A DNA stretch of 16,135 nucleotides, taken from positions 1 through 16,135 of the forward strand of contig CAYXMJ010000056.1 in the NCBI GenBank assembly GCA_964465915.1. Reading direction: 5' to 3'. The DNA is from CAVPHV01 sp964465915 (lineage in GTDB: Bacteria > Actinomycetota > Acidimicrobiia > Spongiisociales > UBA5794). Of the stretch, positions 1 to 7,127 are shown one piece after another. The notes under the pieces are model-generated. The model made no database searches, was not told where the DNA came from, and saw only the letters and a list, made by a program, of their open reading frames with translations. The position numbers were made by a program, and so were the translations under genes. Numbering within the stretch: position 1 is the stretch's first letter; each line of letters opens with the position of its first letter.

Positions 1-354
1 CAACTCGGCGTGGAAGACGCCGACGAGGATGCGCTCGATGAACACCTGGGGTGCCATCTGGCGGAGATCTGCATCAAAACGCAAGAACCCGACGATGTCG
101 ACGCCCAATTCGGCAAGGAGCTCCAGCTTCTGCTCCCTGCTCGTGATCAGCTGGGGGGCGTGCTCGGGCGCACTCAGCGTCAGCGGATGACCCTCGAAAG
201 TGACGACGGCCACGGGGCGACCGTGAGCCCTGGCTTGGAGCTCGGCGAGAACGGCTTGATGCCCGAGGTGGATGCCGTCGTACACCCCGATGGTGAGCAC
301 GGTCGGCGCAGCGTCGATTGACCAGTCTCGGTAGTCCCCCTCCAGAACCCTCAT
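1..354 (-). CDS. ribF: Bifunctional riboflavin kinase / FAD synthetase, N-terminal part (cut by window edge)
   Basis: RibF phosphorylates riboflavin to FMN and adenylates FMN to FAD in the cytoplasm. Only the first 118 codons are visible; the reading frame stays open to base 1. The visible part belongs to the N-terminal FAD-synthetase (nucleotidyltransferase) domain: a TIGVYDGIHLGHQ stretch at residues 21-33 carries the nucleotide-binding GxHxGH motif. VVTFEGHP at 50-57 corresponds to the usual TFDPHP motif but with Glu and Gly in place of Asp and Pro. LITSREQKLELLAELGVD follows, as in the family. The ATG at 352-354 overlaps the truB stop codon by four bases (ATGA), which supports this start and suggests coupled translation. 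truB-ribF is a standard bacterial gene pair. The riboflavin kinase domain would lie beyond the window. Confidence 0.93.
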   Translation of the reverse strand, partial: MRVLEGDYRDWSIDAAPTVLTIGVYDGIHLGHQAVLAELQARAHGRPVAVVTFEGHPLTLSAPEHAPQLITSREQKLELLAELGVDIVGFLRFDADLRQMAPQVFIERILVGVFHAEL

Positions 355-1250
355 GAGATGACCACCTCGGGTACTGCTCGCGAGCCCTCGACACGGTACA
401 CGCCGAGGAGTCGGCGCTCAGGCCCAGCCACTCGAACAAACCCCGATTTGGCTCCCTCGAGGACGCTCCCCGCCAGCGGGACGCCGTTGGCAACCGCCCG
501 GGCAACCTCGGCGTCGACTTCGACCAGCGGCAGGTCGGGCAACCCCTCGAGCGGGTCGAGCATGAGTCTCTGCCACTCACCCTCGGCCACGGCCGCAGCG
601 ATGGATTCCACCAAGTGTGCGTCCGCCACCGACAGGCCGCCGTTACGGGTTCTGCGCAGCTCGGTGAGATGTGCCCTGCCTCCGAGAGCTCGGGCCATGT
701 CGTCGGTCAGGGTCCGAACGTAAGTCCCTTTGCTGCACCGAACTCGAAACTCCACCTGCGGATAGTCCGACGGCGCAAAGTCGGTCAGCTCGAGCGCAGA
801 GATGGTGACCGGGCGGGCTTCACGCTCGACGTCCTGGCCCTCACGCGCCAGTTCGTAGAGACGTCGACCCTCCACCTTCCGGGCGGACACCATCGGCGGT
901 ACTTGCAGGATCGATCCCCGGAACCGTTCCAGGACCGACTCGACGTCGTCCTGATCGATCTCCATGGGGTCCCGAGACAGGACCGCTCCATCGGCATCCA
1001 GACTGTCGGTGGCGACCCCAAACTGGGCGCGAGCCACGTACTCCTTCTCGGCCTCCTGAACGAAGCGCAGGAGACGGGTCGCTCGGCCCAAGCCGAGGAC
1101 CAACAACCCGGTCGCCATCGGGTCGAGCGTCCCGGCATGGCCGACCTTCTTCATGCCCAGCAGATTGCGCACCTTGGCGACGACATCGTGTGACGTCCAA
1201 TCCTGTGGCTTGTCGACCAACAGGAACCCCGCGGCGGGAGCGGCAGTCAC
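351..1250 (-). CDS. truB: tRNA pseudouridine(55) synthase TruB
   Basis: TruB isomerises U55 in the T-loop of tRNAs to pseudouridine. The 299-residue product has the expected length. The catalytic Asp is D43 in GHAGTLDPMATG (38-48). KEYVARAQFG supplies the conserved active-site Tyr (about 71) and CSKGTYVRTL the conserved Arg (about 179). A C-terminal TruB/PUA-like segment with NGVPLAG and LGVYRVEG follows. The motif usually written PPMYSA reads PPMVSA here (residues 118-123), so its Tyr is replaced by Val; the residues generally regarded as catalytic are intact. I chose the GTG at 1248-1250, which overlaps the nrnA stop by four bases (GTGA). The longer open frame upstream is antisense-like sequence inside nrnA and does not resemble TruB. 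It overlaps ribF downstream, so it lies mid-operon. Confidence 0.96.
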   Translation of the reverse strand: MTAAPAAGFLLVDKPQDWTSHDVVAKVRNLLGMKKVGHAGTLDPMATGLLVLGLGRATRLLRFVQEAEKEYVARAQFGVATDSLDADGAVLSRDPMEIDQDDVESVLERFRGSILQVPPMVSARKVEGRRLYELAREGQDVEREARPVTISALELTDFAPSDYPQVEFRVRCSKGTYVRTLTDDMARALGGRAHLTELRRTRNGGLSVADAHLVESIAAAVAEGEWQRLMLDPLEGLPDLPLVEVDAEVARAVANGVPLAGSVLEGAKSGFVRVAGPERRLLGVYRVEGSRAVPEVVIS

Positions 1251-2215
1251 GACAGTTGGTCTCGGAGCATCTCGACCGCAACCCCAAACGGCTTGCGTAC
1301 GGTGAATCCGGCGGCGTTGTGGTGACCTCCCCCGCCGAGGTTGCTTGCGATCGCCCCAACGTCGACCTCGCCACGAGAGCGCAGGCTGCCCTTGGTGGTG
1401 TCCTTGCCAACCTCTTTGAACAAGCAGGCGACTTCTGCTTCCTCGGCGATTCTGATCAGATCGATGAGGCCATCGGCCTCCTCGTAGCCGATGCCCGCCG
1501 CATCGAGATCGCTCTGGAGCACGACGGACCACACCAAGCGGCGTTCTCGGTCGAGTTCCGTGCGCTCCAACACCGTGCCGGCGAGCTTGAGGTAGCCAAA
1601 CGGAGCTTCCTCATAGACATGGCGGCCGACCTGCTCGGGCGTGGCGCCCGCCTCGACAAGCGCCGCCGCCACCCGCAGCACCTCGGGGGTCGTGACCGAA
1701 TACTGGAATCGTCCAGTGTCCGTCACGAGGCCGGTATGGAGGGCGGTTGCCACTGATGCATCAACCGGCCAACCCAACTCGAGGAGGAGGTAGTAGGCCA
1801 ACTGAGCTGTTGCTGCTGCGTCCGGATCGATAACCGTGATGTCGCCAAAGCCGTCGTTGGAACGGTGGTGGTCGAGCACCACAACCGTCTTGGCCCGCTC
1901 GAGTATCTCGGCGGCGCTACCGAGCCGGCTGAGGTCGGCAGTGTCGCACGCGACGACGACATCGATCTCATCGGGGAGCGACCCGGGACTGCACAACGGC
2001 ACCTGGTCGAGAAACCTGAACTGACCGGGGACGACAAAGGGCTCACCGAAGGAGGCGTATGCCTTCTTGCCGACTCGCCGCGCGGCCAGGGCAATCCCCA
2101 AAGCGGTACCGAGCGCATCACCGTCGGGACCAATATGGCCCAGCGTCACCAGCGTGTCAGCCTTCCCAATCGCGACAGCGGCCCGACGTAGGTCGGCGGT
2201 GAAATCATCCCTCAT
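1247..2215 (-). CDS. nrnA: DHH/DHHA1 phosphoesterase, NrnA-type oligoribonuclease / pAp phosphatase
   Basis: Members of this family degrade short oligoribonucleotides and/or dephosphorylate 3'-phosphoadenosine 5'-phosphate; some actinobacterial members also cleave cyclic dinucleotides. The 322-residue product carries the DHH-family metal-binding motifs in order: GHIGPDGDALG (26-36), ACDTAD (89-94), LDHHRSN (114-120, the DHH motif) and GLVTDTGRFQYS (162-173). A DHHA1 substrate-binding domain follows, ending in GGGGHHNAAGF near the C terminus. The ATG at 2213-2215 follows a good ribosome-binding sequence (GGGGAG about six bases upstream). It overlaps the end of rbfA by 11 bases. Position after rbfA and before truB is usual for Actinobacteria. 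Which substrate dominates in vivo cannot be read from sequence. Confidence 0.94.
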   Translation of the reverse strand: MRDDFTADLRRAAVAIGKADTLVTLGHIGPDGDALGTALGIALAARRVGKKAYASFGEPFVVPGQFRFLDQVPLCSPGSLPDEIDVVVACDTADLSRLGSAAEILERAKTVVVLDHHRSNDGFGDITVIDPDAAATAQLAYYLLLELGWPVDASVATALHTGLVTDTGRFQYSVTTPEVLRVAAALVEAGATPEQVGRHVYEEAPFGYLKLAGTVLERTELDRERRLVWSVVLQSDLDAAGIGYEEADGLIDLIRIAEEAEVACLFKEVGKDTTKGSLRSRGEVDVGAIASNLGGGGHHNAAGFTVRKPFGVAVEMLRDQLS

Positions 2216-2585
2216 CAGCTCTCCCCTGCTCGGCTTCCTCGATCTCGAGGTCATGGAGAATCTGGCTGATTCGCAGCCCTCGCTCGACGGTCTCGTCGAC
2301 GCGGAACTCCAACACGGGCGTATATCGCATTCGGACCTGGGAGGCGACCGCGCGCTGGAAACGACTGTGGGCGTGCTGCAGTGCCACGCCGGTCTCCGCC
2401 ACCTCCTCAGGAGTCCCCAAAACGGTGTAGTACACGATGGCGTGGCGAAGATCCGGGTTGGTATCAACCCCAGTGATCGTCACGAACCCGATCCGAGGAT
2501 CCTTCAGCCCGCCGACTTCCTCAGCGATGATCTCGCGCAGCTGTTCGTTGACCTTGCGCATCCGGGGGGTCCTGCCTTGGCTCAC
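2205..2585 (-). CDS. rbfA: 30S ribosome-binding factor RbfA
   Basis: RbfA is a small KH-fold protein that binds the immature 30S subunit near the 5' end of 16S rRNA and helps late maturation, especially in the cold. The 126-residue product has the family's length and layout: MRKVNEQLREIIAEEV at the start, then DPRIGFVTITGVDTNPDLRHAIVYYTVLG, and a C-terminal TPVLEFRVDETVERGLRIS segment. The GTG at 2583-2585 overlaps the stop of the upstream DUF503 gene by four bases (GTGA), which supports it; an internal ATG eight codons later is an alternative. The tail past the KH core is short and acidic. The gene lies in the infB-ylxP-rbfA-nrnA order typical of Actinobacteria. Confidence 0.96.
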   Translation of the reverse strand: MSQGRTPRMRKVNEQLREIIAEEVGGLKDPRIGFVTITGVDTNPDLRHAIVYYTVLGTPEEVAETGVALQHAHSRFQRAVASQVRMRYTPVLEFRVDETVERGLRISQILHDLEIEEAEQGRADEG

Positions 2586-2875
2586 GCCGTGTCCTCCAGA
2601 TAGGCAGTACGGGTGTCGAGCACCTCGATCTCCTCCCTCTGGTCTAAAGCACGGCGCACCGAGTGCAGGATACGGTCCGCTTGGCCCGCTTGGGGGGCAA
2701 CAACGGCAATCCCCAGGGTGGCCCGCTGCCAGAGTTCCTGATGGTCGACCTCAGCGACGGCGACGTCGAACGTCTTCGTGAGGTGGGCGGTGACGGACTT
2801 GATGATCCGGCGCTTCTCCTTCAACGAGTGGACGTTGCGGATGCGGAGGTCGACCCGAAGGGCGGCGACATGCAT
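2582..2875 (-). CDS. ylxP: YlxP-like DUF503 family protein
   Basis: This is a 97-residue member of the DUF503/YlxP family, small proteins coded between infB and rbfA in many Gram-positive bacteria and linked to ribosome biology, though without a firmly known reaction. The visible family pattern is MHVAALRVDLRIRNVHSLKEKR, followed by RIIKSVTAHLTKTFDVAVAEVDHQELWQRATLGIAVVA; the VHSLKEKR and AVAEVD..ELWQRATLGIA blocks are diagnostic. I chose the ATG at 2873-2875, seven bases after the infB stop. A longer in-frame extension to about 3310 lies antisense-like inside infB and is not credible. No strong ribosome-binding sequence precedes the start, so translation is probably coupled to infB. The last codons overlap rbfA by four bases. 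Confidence 0.9.
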   Translation of the reverse strand: MHVAALRVDLRIRNVHSLKEKRRIIKSVTAHLTKTFDVAVAEVDHQELWQRATLGIAVVAPQAGQADRILHSVRRALDQREEIEVLDTRTAYLEDTA

Positions 2876-2882
2876 GACGTCG

Positions 2883-5003
2883 TCAGGTCCGGGCGATTTC
2901 CCGCAGCTCGTACGACTCGATGGTGTCACCTTCCTTGACATCCCGGAAGTTCTCCAGTCCGATGCCGCACTCAAACCCGGCAGCCACCGAAGGAACGTCA
3001 TCCTTGAAGCGGCGCAGGGAAGTGATCCGCCCGTCGTAAACCACCACCCCGTCGCGGACCAGGCGGGCCCGAGCATTGCGGTTGATCTCGCCTTCAGTGA
3101 CATACGAACCGGCGACAAAGCCGAACCGGGGAGCCCGGAACACGGCGCGCACATCGGCCACACCGAGGAAGTTCTCGACTTCCTCCGGCGTGAGTTCGCC
3201 CACCAGCAAGCCTTCAACGTCTTCGAGCAGTTCGTAGATGATGGAGAAGGTCCGGATGTCGATCGCCGCTTCCTTGGCTGCGGCGCGGGCCCCGGCGTCG
3301 GGGCGGGCATTGAAGCCGTAGATGATGGCGTCGGAAGCCTCTGCGAGCATCACGTCGTTGGCGGTGATCCCACCGACGCCGCTGTGGATGATGGTGACTC
3401 TGCCGTCCTCACGCTCGATCTTGGCGACGGCATCACGGATGGCTTCCAGCGACCCATGGGCGTCGGCCTTCACGACGGCTCGCAGTTCGGCGTGCTCTGC
3501 CGTCCGCAGCTGCTCGAGGAGAAAACCGAGGCGCTCGGTAGAGGTCGGAACGGTGATCTCGTCGGCGCGGACGTCGGCGATGCGCTGGGCGGCGATCTTG
3601 CGAGCCGTCCGCTCGTTCTTGACGGACTGGAACATATCACCCGCCATCGGCACTTCGTCCCAACCCATGACCAGCACCGGAGTGCTCGGTCCGGCCGCCT
3701 TCACCTGCTGGCCAAGGTCATCGAACATCGCCCGGACCCGGCCCGCCGTACCGCCAGCGACGATGGCGTCACCCCGTTTGAGCGTGCCACGCTGGACGAT
3801 CACGGTTGCCACCGGCCCACGCCCAACCTCGAGTTGAGCTTCGATGACGGTACCAACCGCCGCCGCACCCGGGTTGGCCTTGAGGTCCTCGACCTCGGCA
3901 ACGAGGGAGATCAGTTCGAGTAGCTCGTCGATACCGGTTCCCTCCAGGGCGGAGATCTCGGCGGACACGACGTCGCCGCCGAGCTCCTCGACCAAGATGT
4001 CGTGTTGTGTCAAGGCGGCTCGGACGGCATAGGGGTCGGCTGCCTCGAGATCCATCTTGTTGATGGCGACGATCAGCGGGACGTCGGCGGCCTTGGCGTG
4101 GCTGATGGCCTCGGCCGTTTGGGGCATCACGCCATCGTCGGCGGCGACCACGATGATCGCGATGTCGGTGATGTCGGCTCCACGGGCCCGCAAGGCTGTG
4201 AACGCCTCGTGGCCGGGGGTGTCGATGAAGGTGATGGTGCCGTCGCCGCGGCGGACCTGGTACGCCCCGATGTGCTGGGTGATCCCGCCGGCCTCTCCCG
4301 CGATGACGTTGGCGCGGCGAATCGTATCGAGCAGCTGAGTCTTGCCGTGGTCGACGTGGCCCATCACAGTGACCACAGGCGGACGGGTCTTGAGGCTGGC
4401 GGGGTCGTCTTCGTACTCGACGATGTACCGCTGCGAGCCCTCTTCCTCCTCGACAACCTCGGCCTCCTCAACCAAGACATCGAACTCGAAGAAGTCTCCG
4501 AGTGCCTCGATTGCATCAAACGGGATGGTCCCGCCACCGGGCACGATCTCGCCCATCGCCATCAGCTGACGGACAACGTCTCCGGTGCGAACCCCCACGA
4601 TCCGGCCGAACTCGTGGGCAGTGATGCCCTGCTGGACAACCACCATGCGGCGTTCTTCTGCCCCCGCGGCGTCAGCTGCGACAGCGACGTCGGCGGCGGC
4701 CTCGGCCTCAGCTCCAGCCTCGGCGATCGGTGCTTCTTCGGCTGCGGCTACTGCTTCAGCATCGGGAACCTCGAGTTCCGGCTCGGATTCCTCGGCCGAT
4801 ACCTCCGCCTCGTCGGCGACGGCGGCCGTGCCAGCCGATTCATCGGTCTCCTGGTACGAGAGCCGGACCAGAGCCGCCTCGTCCTCGTCGAGGCCCGAGG
4901 AAGCCGTCTTCACGTCGAGGCCGAGCTCCAGGGCGCGCGCCAGGACATCCTTGGACTCGAGCTCGAGTTCGCGAGCGAGTTCGTATATGCGCTGCTTGGC
5001 CAC
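2883..5003 (-). CDS. infB: Translation initiation factor IF-2
   Basis: IF-2 is the GTPase that brings initiator fMet-tRNA to the 30S subunit and promotes subunit joining. The 706-residue product starts with an IF2_N domain (3-50), then an acidic Ala/Glu-rich linker (about 53-117), a second IF2_N-like block (119-177), and the G domain with GHVDHGKT (215-222), GGITQ (239-243), DTPGH (261-265) and NKMD (315-318). The diagnostic GVGGITANDVMLAEASDA stretch precedes the C-terminal fMet-tRNA-binding half, which ends in GLENFRDVKEGDTIESYE. The GTG at 5001-5003 has a near-ideal GGAGG five bases upstream. The linker is shorter and more acidic than the long Gly/Arg/Pro-rich linkers common in Actinobacteria. 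It starts 33 bases after nusA, with no ylxR between them. Confidence 0.97.
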   Translation of the reverse strand: MAKQRIYELARELELESKDVLARALELGLDVKTASSGLDEDEAALVRLSYQETDESAGTAAVADEAEVSAEESEPELEVPDAEAVAAAEEAPIAEAGAEAEAAADVAVAADAAGAEERRMVVVQQGITAHEFGRIVGVRTGDVVRQLMAMGEIVPGGGTIPFDAIEALGDFFEFDVLVEEAEVVEEEEGSQRYIVEYEDDPASLKTRPPVVTVMGHVDHGKTQLLDTIRRANVIAGEAGGITQHIGAYQVRRGDGTITFIDTPGHEAFTALRARGADITDIAIIVVAADDGVMPQTAEAISHAKAADVPLIVAINKMDLEAADPYAVRAALTQHDILVEELGGDVVSAEISALEGTGIDELLELISLVAEVEDLKANPGAAAVGTVIEAQLEVGRGPVATVIVQRGTLKRGDAIVAGGTAGRVRAMFDDLGQQVKAAGPSTPVLVMGWDEVPMAGDMFQSVKNERTARKIAAQRIADVRADEITVPTSTERLGFLLEQLRTAEHAELRAVVKADAHGSLEAIRDAVAKIEREDGRVTIIHSGVGGITANDVMLAEASDAIIYGFNARPDAGARAAAKEAAIDIRTFSIIYELLEDVEGLLVGELTPEEVENFLGVADVRAVFRAPRFGFVAGSYVTEGEINRNARARLVRDGVVVYDGRITSLRRFKDDVPSVAAGFECGIGLENFRDVKEGDTIESYELREIART

Positions 5004-5036
5004 TCTTACCTCCGCGCGGACATTGTGCCAGACCGT

Positions 5037-6395
5037 CTAAGCGGTCGGATCCGCGTCCGTGTCTTCTTCTGTCTCGTCTGTGATCTCATTCTCGTCGGCG
5101 CTCTCGGCGGCGACTTCCTCTGCCAGTTCAGCCTCGGCCACGATCTCCTCAGCCTCGGCGACTACCTCGGCCTCTGCGACCTCTTCAGCCTCCTCGGCCT
5201 CAGCTACGACCTCCTCAGCCTCGGCAACGACCTCGAGTTCCTCCACCGCTTCTGCGACCTCAGCCTCTAGCTCGGTCTCCTCGATGGCGGCAACGACCTC
5301 GGCAGCTTCTTCGAGCTCCTCGGCCACGGCCTCTTCGACCGCCCCTTCGACGACAGCCTCCTCGATGGCCTCTTCCACAACGGCCTCCTCGACCGCAGCT
5401 TCGAGTTCCTCTTCTTCGAGGTCGAGCCCGAGATCTTGGCTCTCGGACTTGATGTCGATCTTGTACCCGGTCAACCGAGCGGCAAGCCTGGCGTTCTGGC
5501 CTTCCTTGCCGATGGCCAACGAAAGCTGATGGTCCGGAACGATCACAGTGGCGATCATGGCTTCGTCGTCCAAGCGCACCTCCTTGACCCTGGCGGGGCT
5601 CAGCGCTTCGGCAATGAACGATTTGGTGTCGTCACGCCACTCGACGATATCGACCTTCTCACCCCGCAGTTCGTTCACGACCTGACGGACGCGAGAGCCG
5701 CGGGCGCCGACGCAGGCTCCGACTGGATCAACATTGGGGTCGTTGGAAGCGACGGCAATCTTGGTGCGGTGACCCGGCTCACGAGCAATCGCCCGGATCT
5801 CGACATCTCCGTCGACCAATTCGGGGACCTCGAGTTCGAACAACGACCGGATGAACTCTGGGTGACTGCGGCTGACCACGATCTGGGGGCCTTTGCCCTC
5901 GCCTCGCACCTCGAGGATGTAGGCCTTGAGGCGGTTGCCGCGCTCGAGCCGCTCGTAGGGAATCCGCTCCGACGATGGCATGATCGCCTCGGCGTTTCCG
6001 AGGTCGAGGATGGCGTAGCGGTGGTCGGATTGCTGGACGATGCCCGTCACGAGATCGCCTTCACGACCTTCGTAGAGGTCGAAGACCTGCTCGCGCTTGG
6101 CATCGCGCAGGCGCTGCATGATGACCTGCTTGGCGGTTTGGGCGGCGATTCGACCGAAGTCGGAAGGGGTGTCCTCCCATTCCCGAGTGACGTTGCCGTC
6201 CTCATCGAGATCCTGACCGTACACGGTGATCTCACCGGTGTCCGGGTCGATGGTGACCCTTGCCTCCTCTGCTGCCCCGGGCGTGCGTTTGTAGGCCGAC
6301 ACGAGCGCGTTGGCGAGAGCGTCGAGGATGGTGTCCGCCGGGACACCCTTCTCGCGCTCCAAGAGGTCAAGCGCATCAAGCAGGTTGTAGTCCAT
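5037..6395 (-). CDS. nusA: Transcription termination/antitermination protein NusA with long acidic tail
   Basis: NusA binds RNA polymerase and nascent RNA and modulates pausing, termination and antitermination. The 452-residue product has the N-terminal polymerase-binding domain (1-105), an S1 domain (about 111-180, starting REGDLVTGIV), KH1 (DPVGACVGARGSRVRQVV at 223-240) and KH2 (DHQLSLAIGKEGQNARLAAR at 288-307). From about residue 317 it continues as roughly 135 residues made almost entirely of Glu, Ala and Val, ending in a Glu/Asp-rich stretch. Most actinobacterial NusA proteins end soon after KH2, so this tail is unusual. The ATG at 6393-6395 has AAGGA seven bases upstream; the open frame further upstream overlaps rimP and is not used. 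Synonymous codons vary across the tail, so it is not a fresh DNA-level repeat. Confidence 0.96.
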   Translation of the reverse strand: MDYNLLDALDLLEREKGVPADTILDALANALVSAYKRTPGAAEEARVTIDPDTGEITVYGQDLDEDGNVTREWEDTPSDFGRIAAQTAKQVIMQRLRDAKREQVFDLYEGREGDLVTGIVQQSDHRYAILDLGNAEAIMPSSERIPYERLERGNRLKAYILEVRGEGKGPQIVVSRSHPEFIRSLFELEVPELVDGDVEIRAIAREPGHRTKIAVASNDPNVDPVGACVGARGSRVRQVVNELRGEKVDIVEWRDDTKSFIAEALSPARVKEVRLDDEAMIATVIVPDHQLSLAIGKEGQNARLAARLTGYKIDIKSESQDLGLDLEEEELEAAVEEAVVEEAIEEAVVEGAVEEAVAEELEEAAEVVAAIEETELEAEVAEAVEELEVVAEAEEVVAEAEEAEEVAEAEVVAEAEEIVAEAELAEEVAAESADENEITDETEEDTDADPTA

Positions 6396-6411
6396 CTCGT
6401 CGTCCTTCTCT

Positions 6412-6897
6412 TCAGTGCCCGGTTCCCGGCTTGGCAGCCTTCTCCCACACAAACACGGTGCGGGCTGAGGCAACGTCGGCGTAGGCGATGCGGTGCGCCC
6501 CTGCCTCGGTCCCAACAACAAACCCATCAGCGTCGGCCTCGCGGAGTTCACCAACGTGGTTCACGGACCCGGCAATCGGGCCCTTGGTCTTCACCTTCAC
6601 CTCTCGTCCCAACGACTTCTCATAGTGGCGAGGGCGACGAAGCCTTCGTTCCAGCCCGGGGGAGCTCACCTCGAGGGTGTAGGACCCGCTCACCGGATCG
6701 TCGTCGTCGAGTAGACGCGAGATGCCCCGGCTCAGCTCGGCGATGCGGTCCACGCTCAACGTCTCTTCGCCGTCGACCGTGACTCTTACGATCGTACCGG
6801 CGCCATGGCCCAGAACCTCAAAATCGTCGAGTTCGATGCCTTCCGCCGCGACATACGGCTCAATGACGTCCCAAAGACGCTTGGCCGTGTCGCTCAC
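6412..6897 (-). CDS. rimP: Ribosome maturation factor RimP
   Basis: RimP assists assembly of the 30S subunit head. The 161-residue product begins MSDTAKRLWDVIEPYVAAEG and contains the family core around IVRVTVDGEE and, most diagnostic, YTLEVSSPGLERRLRRPRHY, followed by a C-terminal SH3-like domain around GREVKVKTK. The start is the GTG at 6895-6897, directly after a very purine-rich GGAGGAGGAGAG, an excellent ribosome-binding site. It is the first gene of the leftward operon, and nusA follows 16 bases after its stop, the standard rimP-nusA arrangement. The 230-base region upstream holds a likely promoter and a strong dyad (listed separately). Confidence 0.95.
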   Translation of the reverse strand: MSDTAKRLWDVIEPYVAAEGIELDDFEVLGHGAGTIVRVTVDGEETLSVDRIAELSRGISRLLDDDDPVSGSYTLEVSSPGLERRLRRPRHYEKSLGREVKVKTKGPIAGSVNHVGELREADADGFVVGTEAGAHRIAYADVASARTVFVWEKAAKPGTGH

Positions 6898-6935
6898 CTC
6901 TCCTCCTCCGTGTTCCTATTGGCCTCCTCAGCAAA

Positions 6936-6959
6936 CGAGGCGGGCCGCGGCCCACCTCG
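6936..6959 (-). promoter_or_regulatory. GC-rich dyad in the rimP-nusA leader (possible attenuator or terminator)
   Basis: This is a 24-base near-perfect inverted repeat. The core GGGCCGCGGCCC is a perfect 12-base palindrome, flanked by CGAGG on one side and CCTCG on the other, with a single T-G wobble between. On the transcribed minus strand it is followed at once by three U residues. It lies between the likely promoter and the rimP start, about 38 bases before the GTG. The position suggests attenuation or feedback control of the nusA operon, but the U run is short, so function is inference only. Confidence 0.5.
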
Positions 6960-6962
6960 ATA

Positions 6963-6981
6963 CTGATCTCAGTTGGATCAG
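6963..6981 (-). repeat. Small inverted repeat near the predicted rimP transcript start
   Basis: CTGATC and GATCAG arms separated by seven bases form a perfect 6-bp stem just downstream of the predicted -10 element. It could be a 5' stabilising hairpin or an operator half-site pair; it may also be chance. Confidence 0.3.
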
Positions 6982-6982
6982 G

Positions 6983-6991
6983 AGTATACCA
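6983..6991 (-). promoter_or_regulatory. Predicted extended -10 promoter of the rimP-nusA-infB operon
   Basis: On the minus strand the sequence reads TGGTATACT: the hexamer TATACT (6983-6988) matches TATAAT at five of six positions and is preceded by the TGn extended -10 motif. No good -35 box lies 16-19 bases upstream, which is tolerated at extended -10 promoters. The predicted start near 6976 gives a leader of about 80 bases before rimP. Confidence 0.55.
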
Positions 6992-7085
6992 GGGGCAGGC
7001 CCAACCATCGTCCCGTCCCCGGAGCGCTCTGGGCGGGGTGCCGTGGCTTCTTCCAACCCGGCGGCCTTGCACCAGCTCACCACCC

Positions 7086-7100
7086 CCCGGCTCAACCGGG
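7086..7100 (-). terminator. Weak hairpin downstream of ispG (uncertain terminator)
   Basis: A 5-bp perfect stem (CCCGG / CCGGG) with a five-base loop lies 27 bases past the ispG stop. No U run follows on the minus strand. It is the only stem of note close after ispG; it could mark transcript end in a GC-rich genome, but support is weak. The rest of 6992-7127 shows no recognisable gene or site. Confidence 0.25.
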
Positions 7101-7127
7101 AAAAGACACCTCTTGGAAGGCTTGCGC

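Noticed and set aside
2876..3310. Extension of the DUF503 gene to 3310 (242 residues)
   Set aside because: It overlaps infB in another frame; the family start MHVAALRVD is at 2875.
4002..5270. 422-residue plus-strand open frame opposite infB and nusA
   Set aside because: Antisense to two clear genes; high GC with strong third-position bias opens such frames. No recognisable domain.
5059..5529. Plus-strand Ser/Ala/Thr-rich open frame
   Set aside because: It is the antisense image of the E/A/V-rich NusA tail (gag/gcc codons read as ctc/ggc and tcg/agc), not a surface protein.
6396..6554. N-terminal extension of nusA to 6554
   Set aside because: It overlaps the 3' end of rimP, and the ATG at 6395 has a good ribosome-binding site and the conserved NusA N terminus.
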